Shown here: in pieces, positions 7,087 through 11,861 of the stretch
How the letters are laid out: every line of letters starts with the position of its first letter
Numbering within the stretch: the first letter of the stretch is position 1
Assembly (NCBI GenBank): GCA_003560215.1
Contig: PWIY01000170.1
Location: 1 to 11,861, forward strand
DNA from: Bacteroidales bacterium
GTDB taxonomy: Bacteria > Bacteroidota > Bacteroidia > Bacteroidales > UBA7960
DNA length: 11,861 bases
Direction: 5' to 3'
The notes under the pieces: generated by a model
The model's input: the letters and a program-made list of their open reading frames with translations, nothing else
Database searches by the model: none
Told to the model about the DNA's origin: nothing
Position numbers and translations under genes: made by a program

Positions 7087-7833
7087 ATGAAATTACTTGA
7101 AAATAAAACAGCTTTGATTACCGGAGGTTCCCGGGGTATCGGACGTGCCATTGCCCTGGAAATGGCACGTCAGGGGGCCAATGTGGCTTTTTCAGATCTC
7201 AGATATGATGAAATTGCACAGAAAACCGAAAAAGAACTCAAGGATCTGGGTGTGAAGGCAAAGGCCTATGCTTCCGATGCAAGCAGTTTTTCAGATGGTG
7301 AAAACCTTGTCAATGATGTGATTGCTGAGTTTGGCAGCATTGACATTCTTGTAAACAATGCCGGTATAACCAGGGATACCCTGATGATGCGAATGACAGA
7401 AGATATGTGGGACGATGTAATCCGTATCAATCTCAAATCTGCCTTCAACCTTACCAAGGCGGTGCAAAAATATATGCTGAAACAACGTCAGGGCAGCATC
7501 ATCAATATGAGCTCAATTGTAGGCCTCGGCGGAAATGCAGGTCAGGCCAATTATGCAGCATCCAAGGCCGGGATGATTGCCTTTACCAAATCAGTTGCCC
7601 AAGAGATCGGTGCCAGAAACATCAGGGTAAATGCCATTGCACCGGGTTTCATTGAAACGGAAATGACCGGTCAGCTCTCAGAAGATGTGAAAAAGGAATG
7701 GGCTCAGAAAATTCCGCTCAAGCGTGCAGGTAAACCGGAAGACGTGGCCAACATGGCTGTTTTCCTTGCATCTGAAATGTCTGCTTATGTAACAGGTCAG
7801 GTATTTACGGTTTGTGGCGGCATGAACAAGTAA
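7087..7833 (+). CDS. fabG: 3-oxoacyl-[acyl-carrier-protein] reductase
   Basis: FabG reduces 3-oxoacyl-ACP to 3-hydroxyacyl-ACP with NADPH in the elongation cycle of type II fatty-acid synthesis. The 248-residue protein is a classical short-chain dehydrogenase: the cofactor loop TGGSRGIG at 12-19, NNAG at 90-93, N115, and the catalytic S143, Y156 and K160 in the arrangement NMSSIVG followed by YAASKAG. The segment GNAGQANYAASKAGM and the conserved IAPGFIETEM and VTGQVFTVCGGM regions are typical of FabG rather than of other short-chain dehydrogenases, although a related reductase with another substrate cannot be fully excluded. The ATG at 7087 is the natural start and its upstream region is A-rich (ACAACTCATTATT), usual for this phylum. 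It leads a compact plus-strand group with recF 14 bases downstream and the dciA-like gene next. Confidence 0.93.
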   Translation: MKLLENKTALITGGSRGIGRAIALEMARQGANVAFSDLRYDEIAQKTEKELKDLGVKAKAYASDASSFSDGENLVNDVIAEFGSIDILVNNAGITRDTLMMRMTEDMWDDVIRINLKSAFNLTKAVQKYMLKQRQGSIINMSSIVGLGGNAGQANYAASKAGMIAFTKSVAQEIGARNIRVNAIAPGFIETEMTGQLSEDVKKEWAQKIPLKRAGKPEDVANMAVFLASEMSAYVTGQVFTVCGGMNK

Positions 7834-7847
7834 AACAAACTGCTTCC

Positions 7848-8969
7848 ATGCACTGTAAGCAATTGCATATCCTTCAGTTTAAGAATCTGGAGGAAATGAG
7901 GGTTGAATTCTCATCCAAGTTTAATTGTTTTGCCGGTCACAACGGGGCCGGCAAAACAAATATTCTGGATGCCATTTTTTACCTTTCCTTTTGCAAGAGT
8001 TTCGCAAACCCCATCGATTCGCAGAATGTCTGTTTCAATAAAGACTTTTTTGTCATCCAGGGAGAGTACCAGCTCAACGATCAGACAGATGCAATCTATT
8101 GCGGACTGAAGCGCGGTCAGCGTAAAGTGTTCAAACGGAATAAAAAGGAATATGACCGTTTGTCAGATCATATCGGGCAATACCCCCTTGTTTTACTGAG
8201 TCCTGCCGACACCCAGCTGATTCTTGGCGGCAGTGAGGACAGAAGGAGATTTGTTGACGGAGTGATTTCCCAGTACAACAAAGAATATCTTCAACGTCTG
8301 ATCAGTTACAATAAAGCTTTGCAACAAAGAAATGCCCTGCTGAAGTCTTTTGCGGAACACCGCAATTATGATCCTGCAAGCCTTGACATATGGGACGAAC
8401 AGCTGATTTTACACGGGGAATACATTTTCACTGAGCGAAAAGATTTTTTTGACAGTTTTTTGCCGGTATTTCGTGAATATTACCAGTTTCTGTCAGCAGG
8501 CAAAGAGGATACATCGATTATCTACAATTCAAGTCTGCTGCAAACCAACTTCAGGGATGACCTGCTGCAGTCAAGAAATAAAGATTGTGTCGTACAGTAT
8601 ACAACCACAGGAATTCATAAAGATGACCTTACTTTTCTGATTCATGACCAGCCTGCCAAAAAATTCGGCAGCCAGGGACAGCAGAAATCCTTTATCATTG
8701 CCCTGAAGCTGGCCCAGTTTGCCTTTACCAGAAAAATCAAGAACTTTCATCCCATTCTGTTATTCGATGATATTTTTGACAAACTGGACGAAAGCAGAGT
8801 CAGGCAGTTAATGGAACTGGTCAGCAGGGAGGATTTCGGTCAGGTATTTGTGACGGATACCCATCCTGATCGCCTGGAAAAGCTTTTTCGTGACCTCCCT
8901 TCCGAGTGTAAATTGTTTGAAATGGACAATGGGGGAATCTCCTCAGAAAAAATGCTGAACGGATCATAA
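7848..8969 (+). CDS. recF: DNA replication and repair protein RecF
   Basis: RecF is an SMC-like ATPase that binds DNA at single-strand gaps and, with RecO and RecR, helps load RecA at stalled forks. From the ATG at 7848 the protein has 373 residues, the usual family length. It shows the Walker A loop GHNGAGKTN at about 30-38, the ABC signature GSQGQQKS at 274-281, Walker B ILLFDD at 303-308, a D-loop DKLD at 311-314, and a late His in DTHPDR. YLSFCKSF and VLLSPADTQLI are also RecF-like. An in-frame upstream ATG at 7812 overlaps the fabG end and adds residues absent from the family, so I reject it. The gene lies 14 bases after fabG and 7 bases before a DUF721 gene; a recF-DUF721 neighbourhood fits a replication-linked operon. 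Confidence 0.95.
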   Translation: MHCKQLHILQFKNLEEMRVEFSSKFNCFAGHNGAGKTNILDAIFYLSFCKSFANPIDSQNVCFNKDFFVIQGEYQLNDQTDAIYCGLKRGQRKVFKRNKKEYDRLSDHIGQYPLVLLSPADTQLILGGSEDRRRFVDGVISQYNKEYLQRLISYNKALQQRNALLKSFAEHRNYDPASLDIWDEQLILHGEYIFTERKDFFDSFLPVFREYYQFLSAGKEDTSIIYNSSLLQTNFRDDLLQSRNKDCVVQYTTTGIHKDDLTFLIHDQPAKKFGSQGQQKSFIIALKLAQFAFTRKIKNFHPILLFDDIFDKLDESRVRQLMELVSREDFGQVFVTDTHPDRLEKLFRDLPSECKLFEMDNGGISSEKMLNGS

Positions 8970-8976
8970 AGAAGGA
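8969..8976 (+). promoter_or_regulatory. Shine-Dalgarno-like sequence before the dciA-like gene
   Basis: AAGAAGGA runs from the last base of the recF stop codon to the base before ATG 8977. It abuts ATG 8977 but leaves a more usual short spacing to the second ATG at 8980, so translation may start at 8980, one codon later. Such purine-rich sites are less common in this phylum. Confidence 0.4.
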
Positions 8977-9270
8977 ATGATGAGCAGAACAAATGAACGT
9001 ACGCTGGGTGAAATCATCCGCCAGGTTCTCAAAGAGCACCGCCTTGAGGGCAAGATCATGGAAGCGAAGGTGGCATCAGCCTGGTCAGCGGTCATGGGCC
9101 CCAACATCGCCCGGTACACCACTTCAGTTCATTTAAACGGGGCAACACTGAGGGTTTGCCTCCGTTCATCGGTATTGCGGAGCGAGTTAAGTATGGGAAA
9201 GGAAAGAATTGTCTCCATGCTCAACAGGGAGCTTGGAGGTGAAGTGGTACAGGAGATTATTTTCAGCTAG
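8977..9270 (+). CDS. DUF721 (DciA-like) protein
   Basis: This is a 97-residue protein of the DUF721 family. Members such as DciA act in loading the replicative helicase DnaB in bacteria that lack DnaC or DnaI; for short Bacteroidetes members the role is inferred from that family. The sequence has the characteristic start TLGEIIRQVLKEHRLEGK, then VASAWSAVMGPNIARYT, LNGATLRVCLRSSVLRSEL, and a final helix-strand with INREL-like LNRELGGEVVQEIIF. These match the KH-like fold outline of the family: helices, a Trp in the A-W-x-x-V motif, and strands with L-x-V. It sits 7 bases downstream of recF, consistent with a shared role in DNA replication and repair. Its last 8 bases overlap the end of the convergent minus-strand gene. 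The start could equally be the second ATG at 8980. Confidence 0.85.
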   Translation: MMSRTNERTLGEIIRQVLKEHRLEGKIMEAKVASAWSAVMGPNIARYTTSVHLNGATLRVCLRSSVLRSELSMGKERIVSMLNRELGGEVVQEIIFS

Positions 9271-10216
9271 GCTGGTGATCTGTTAATTCAACATCCAGTC
9301 GTCCTTTTCTGATGTCTTTTACCCTGGCCTGAAGGGTTCTGAACCTTCCGTACCGCAATAGCGTTTCCCTGTCGAGGTGCAGCCTCACATCCTCTCCGAA
9401 GCAGTCCTGAAGGATCATAACCGGCTGCTTGCTGCCATCTGTAAAAACGAGTTCCTCCAGACGGTCCAGCGGAAATTCATACACCTTTCCCCTTTTATAG
9501 CATGGGTGCTCAGGCTCAAGGAAGAAATATCCTTCGGTGCCGAATTTGTCCACGCGGCATGGCACTTTCTGCCCTTTTTTCAGGCCATAGCGGGCAAAAT
9601 GTTTCTTTTTCAGCAAATGTTTTCCTCCGAAGGGATCCCGGACAATATAATAAGCCTGCCCGTCATCGGGATGTGATCCTTCGCCCTCCACGGTAAAATC
9701 ATAGGTTCTTCCGGGTTGCAATGTCGCAGGCCGGGAAGCCTCATCCCCGGGGACCAGAAAAAGCTGTCCCTTTTTGATGCGCTTAAGCAGGCAGGGCAAT
9801 TGCGCGGGCGGGTTTTCCCATCTTGCTTTTTGGTAGGTACGCACCTTCCATTGCTTGTTGAAGAGGTCCCCGACAATCAGAAAAAATTCATCTTCTCCCA
9901 GTATATTGACCCGATGGCCTTTGGAGACCACATCAAATGAATATACTTTCCCTTCCCTGTAATGCGGATGCATGGGTTCAAGAAACATTCTCCCGTTGCA
10001 ATTGATCTTATCCACCCTGCACAGGATTTCCTTCCCGGGTTTCAGCCCGTATTCCTCATAATATGATCGTGGCAAAAGGGTTTTGTAACCGTTGGGGTCA
10101 CGCATCACGAACCAGTCGTCACCGGGGCCGAGTGAAACCATTTTAACAACCTGAAAAGGATATACTTTGCCTTCTTCAAGACGCGCATTGGGAATCGGAA
10201 CAGAGCGAATATCCAT
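9263..10216 (-). CDS. Uncharacterised four-module repeat protein in NAD-salvage operon
   Basis: I do not recognise a named family. The 317-residue protein has no signal peptide or membrane segment and is made of four modules of about 75-80 residues, each opening with G-[KR]-[VT]-Y-x-F (starting at residues 16, 89, 169 and 243) and predicted by eye to be beta-rich. Modules 1 and 3 resemble each other (RDP-x-G, LL, YGLK-x-G, CRVDK, then FLEP-x-HP-x-Y). Modules 2 and 4 share a shorter ending (RIKKGQLFLV against DIRKGRLDVE). The layout is therefore A-B-A-B, suggesting duplication of a 153-154-residue two-module unit. The small size, beta-strand pattern and Lys/Arg richness resemble OB or S1-like nucleic-acid-binding domains, but that is inference. 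It starts 6 bases after the pncA stop codon, so it is probably the third gene of the pncB-pncA operon, and its end overlaps the dciA-like gene tail to tail. Confidence 0.8.
   Translation of the reverse strand: MDIRSVPIPNARLEEGKVYPFQVVKMVSLGPGDDWFVMRDPNGYKTLLPRSYYEEYGLKPGKEILCRVDKINCNGRMFLEPMHPHYREGKVYSFDVVSKGHRVNILGEDEFFLIVGDLFNKQWKVRTYQKARWENPPAQLPCLLKRIKKGQLFLVPGDEASRPATLQPGRTYDFTVEGEGSHPDDGQAYYIVRDPFGGKHLLKKKHFARYGLKKGQKVPCRVDKFGTEGYFFLEPEHPCYKRGKVYEFPLDRLEELVFTDGSKQPVMILQDCFGEDVRLHLDRETLLRYGRFRTLQARVKDIRKGRLDVELTDHQPS
9266..10171 (-). repeat. Tandem two-module (A-B-A-B) coding duplication
   Basis: Unit one covers residues 16-168 (bases 9713-10171) and unit two residues 169-317 (bases 9266-9712). 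The alignment was made by eye at protein level: GKVYPF against GRTYDF, MRDPNG against VRDPFG, CRVDK in both, FLEPMHPHYREGKVYSF against FLEPEHPCYKRGKVYEF. Spacing between equivalent openings is 153 and 154 residues. The DNA repeats are diverged, so the duplication is old. Confidence 0.7.
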
Positions 10217-10222
10217 GAACGA

Positions 10223-10828
10223 TCAGATAGAGGATGACTGTATCACATTACCGCCTTTGCGCTGAATCTCAGCCTTCATCTTTTCAAAACCCTTTTGGTC
10301 GATGGGTCGGGTTGCATCTTCTATCAGAAAAGTTTCAAACCCCTCTCCGATCGCATCAAGGGTCGTAAAGGCAACACAAACGTCGGCAGCCAGACCGCAT
10401 ATATAGACTTGCTGTACACCTTTTCCGCGCAAGTAGTCTGCCAGACCGGTGGTTTTTTTCTTGCCATTGTCAAAAAAACCACTGTAACTGTCTATTAACG
10501 GATCCAGTCCTTTCCGGAAAATGGCTTCAACCGAATTCATGCAAAGATCTTCGGCAAATGCAGCACCTTCAGTGCCCCGGACGCAATGATCGGGCCAAAG
10601 GATTTGCTCAAGTCCTTCCAGTGTGGTTTTGTCAAATGGTTTTTTCCCTTCATGAACAGAAGCAAAGCTTCCATGACCGGCCGGGTGCCAGTCCTGGGTG
10701 GCTGCCACAAGGGGAAATTTTTTCTGCATTTGGTTTACCAGGGGGATGATATGATCACCTTCAGGAACTTCCAGGGCTCCCCCGGGGAGAAAGTCATTCT
10801 GAATGTCGACAATGATCAATGCTTTCAT
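10223..10828 (-). CDS. pncA: Nicotinamidase (nicotinamide deamidase)
   Basis: PncA hydrolyses nicotinamide to nicotinate and ammonia, the first step of the Preiss-Handler NAD salvage route, in the cytoplasm. The ATG at 10828 gives 201 residues starting MKALIIVDIQNDF. Catalytic residues of the cysteine-hydrolase triad are visible: D8, K106 (in FRKG) and C151 (in AADVCV). Metal-site residues D46 and H48 (TQDWHP), H52 (GHGSF) and H81 (WPDHCVRGT) are also in place. An in-frame TTG six bases upstream is not needed. The ATG lies only 2 bases after the pncB stop (TGATTATG on the coding strand), which points to translational coupling and to one operon supplying consecutive enzymes. A third gene starts 6 bases after its stop. 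The family also acts on pyrazinamide. Confidence 0.95.
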   Translation of the reverse strand: MKALIIVDIQNDFLPGGALEVPEGDHIIPLVNQMQKKFPLVAATQDWHPAGHGSFASVHEGKKPFDKTTLEGLEQILWPDHCVRGTEGAAFAEDLCMNSVEAIFRKGLDPLIDSYSGFFDNGKKKTTGLADYLRGKGVQQVYICGLAADVCVAFTTLDAIGEGFETFLIEDATRPIDQKGFEKMKAEIQRKGGNVIQSSSI

Positions 10829-10830
10829 AA

Positions 10831-11861
10831 TCAAAGATATTGTTGATGGGTTTTCACAATTTCATCGCGCAGTTGCTGTATTTTTTCGGAAATCCCGACC
10901 TTATAGATATGGGGGAAATCAAACCGTTTATGTTCATCCGGAAGAAGGCTCATCCTTGCAGCCACCCTGTCTTTGATTTCCTGAAGCGAGGACAGCTGCC
11001 CTTCAGTTTTTCCATCAGCAAAATGCGACACGAACAATTCTTCGCAGGACATGCCAGACAGGTCGAGTGATTTTTCCTTGTGGACAGGATGAACCATCCT
11101 TGCGGGCACCTCCCCTTCCAGGGCAATGCAATCCGCATAAAAGCACCCTTCCTGATCCTTAAAGCGAAGCACTCTTTTTATCCCGGGAAGTGTGGTTTTC
11201 TGCACATTTTCAGAGATTTTCAATCGTGCTTCTCCCTTTGACCAGGCCAGCTTATAAACCCCGTCAATGGCGCCGTCAGGCTTACCAATGATCATGCTGG
11301 TTCCCACCCCGAATATGTCAATGGGTGCACCCTGATCGAGTAAGCTTTTGATCACATGCTCATCAAGTTGATTGGACACGATGATCTTCACATACTCCAT
11401 CCCTTCCCTGTCAAGCATTTCCCTTGATTTTTTTGACAGATACGCGAGGTCTCCGCTGTCAAGCCGTATTCCTACCAGCCGCTTTCCCTCTTTTTCCATT
11501 GCACGGGCTACCTTTATGGCATTGGGCACACCACTCTTCAGGGTATTGTATGTATCAACCAGCAATACACAGTTGTCGGGAAAGGCCCTGGCATATTCCT
11601 CAAATGCTTCCAGTTCCTGATCACAACTTTCAATAAATGAATGGGCCATTGTTCCTGCGGGCTCACTGTGGTAAAGCTTGGCAGCAAGTACGTTGGAAGT
11701 ATTGTCAAAACCTCCGATAATGGCAGCCCGGGCGCCCTGAAGCCCTCCCAGGCCCTGTGCCCTTCGAAGTCCGAAATCGGAAAGCAGGCGGTCGCCTGCT
11801 GAATGACGGATCCGGCTCGCTTTGGTGGCTACCAGTGATTGAAAATTCAAAAAATTCAACA
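10831..11861 (-). CDS. pncB: Nicotinate phosphoribosyltransferase (5' end outside window)
   Basis: This enzyme joins nicotinate to phosphoribosyl pyrophosphate, with ATP use, to make nicotinate mononucleotide, the step after PncA in NAD salvage. The frame is open to the right edge, so the gene starts beyond the window; about 343 codons are present of a protein normally near 480-500 residues. Visible motifs are NFQSLVATKASRIR, the GTMAHSF segment with the probable phospho-accepting His, LLVDTYNTLKSGVPNAI, GIRLDSGDLAYLS, VSNQLDE, and DIFGVGTSM, which are characteristic of the longer NAPRTase class shared with eukaryotes. The N-terminal part, including the true start, cannot be seen; the TTG at 11859 is an internal Leu codon. 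It stops 2 bases before the pncA ATG. Any promoter or NAD-responsive control would lie outside the window. Confidence 0.95.
   Translation of the reverse strand, partial: LNFLNFQSLVATKASRIRHSAGDRLLSDFGLRRAQGLGGLQGARAAIIGGFDNTSNVLAAKLYHSEPAGTMAHSFIESCDQELEAFEEYARAFPDNCVLLVDTYNTLKSGVPNAIKVARAMEKEGKRLVGIRLDSGDLAYLSKKSREMLDREGMEYVKIIVSNQLDEHVIKSLLDQGAPIDIFGVGTSMIIGKPDGAIDGVYKLAWSKGEARLKISENVQKTTLPGIKRVLRFKDQEGCFYADCIALEGEVPARMVHPVHKEKSLDLSGMSCEELFVSHFADGKTEGQLSSLQEIKDRVAARMSLLPDEHKRFDFPHIYKVGISEKIQQLRDEIVKTHQQYL

Noticed and set aside
7812..7847. ATG at 7812 as the recF start.
   Set aside because: It would overlap fabG by 22 bases and add a non-homologous extension; ATG 7848 begins the conserved RecF N-terminus.
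1..11861. CRISPR repeats, tRNA or rRNA genes, insertion-sequence ends or phage genes.
   Set aside because: Reading both strands gave no regular spaced repeats, cloverleaf-like segments, transposase-like proteins or long terminal inverted repeats.

Overview
The window looks like a chromosomal core segment of a Bacteroidetes bacterium, most likely in the Bacteroidales or Marinilabiliales. The evidence is a eukaryote-type (GT3) glycogen synthase fused to a short-type alpha-glucan phosphorylase, a RecF plus DUF721/DciA-like pair, a zinc-dependent phospholipase C/S1-P1-like exported protein of a type I associate with this phylum, mostly AT-rich ribosome-binding regions, and one match to the Bacteroidetes -7 promoter element (TAnnTTTG). 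I see no mobile element, CRISPR array, tRNA or rRNA. The assignment rests on recognised protein families, not on a search.

Left part, plus strand: the 3' end of gcvT (glycine cleavage T protein) enters from the left edge. It is followed after a short gap by a ComB-family 2-phosphosulfolactate phosphatase and then by an exported metal-dependent phospholipase/nuclease-fold protein that appears to have its own promoter. Centre, plus strand: one 4.3-kb gene encodes a 1432-residue protein joining a GT3 glycogen synthase (UDP-glucose dependent in the family) to a GT35 alpha-glucan phosphorylase, so both building and phosphorolysis of alpha-1,4-glucan sit on one chain. A strong hairpin after it is a likely terminator.

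Right part, plus strand: fabG, recF and a dciA-like gene are tightly packed and form a probable operon for fatty-acid synthesis and DNA replication/repair housekeeping. Right part, minus strand: pncB (5' end outside the window), pncA and an unrecognised 317-residue repeat protein are separated by only 2 and 6 bases. They form a Preiss-Handler NAD-salvage operon (nicotinamide to nicotinate to nicotinate mononucleotide) with an uncharacterised third member. That last gene converges on dciA, and their stop regions overlap by 8 bases.

Most of the window is ordinary core metabolism. The points most worth a second look are the synthase-phosphorylase fusion, with a Shine-Dalgarno-like sequence and in-frame TTG exactly in its linker; the four-module repeat protein of the NAD-salvage operon, whose modules follow an A-B-A-B duplication; and a perfect 13-bp inverted repeat inside the comB-like coding region. 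I found no clear sign of a wholly new multi-gene system.
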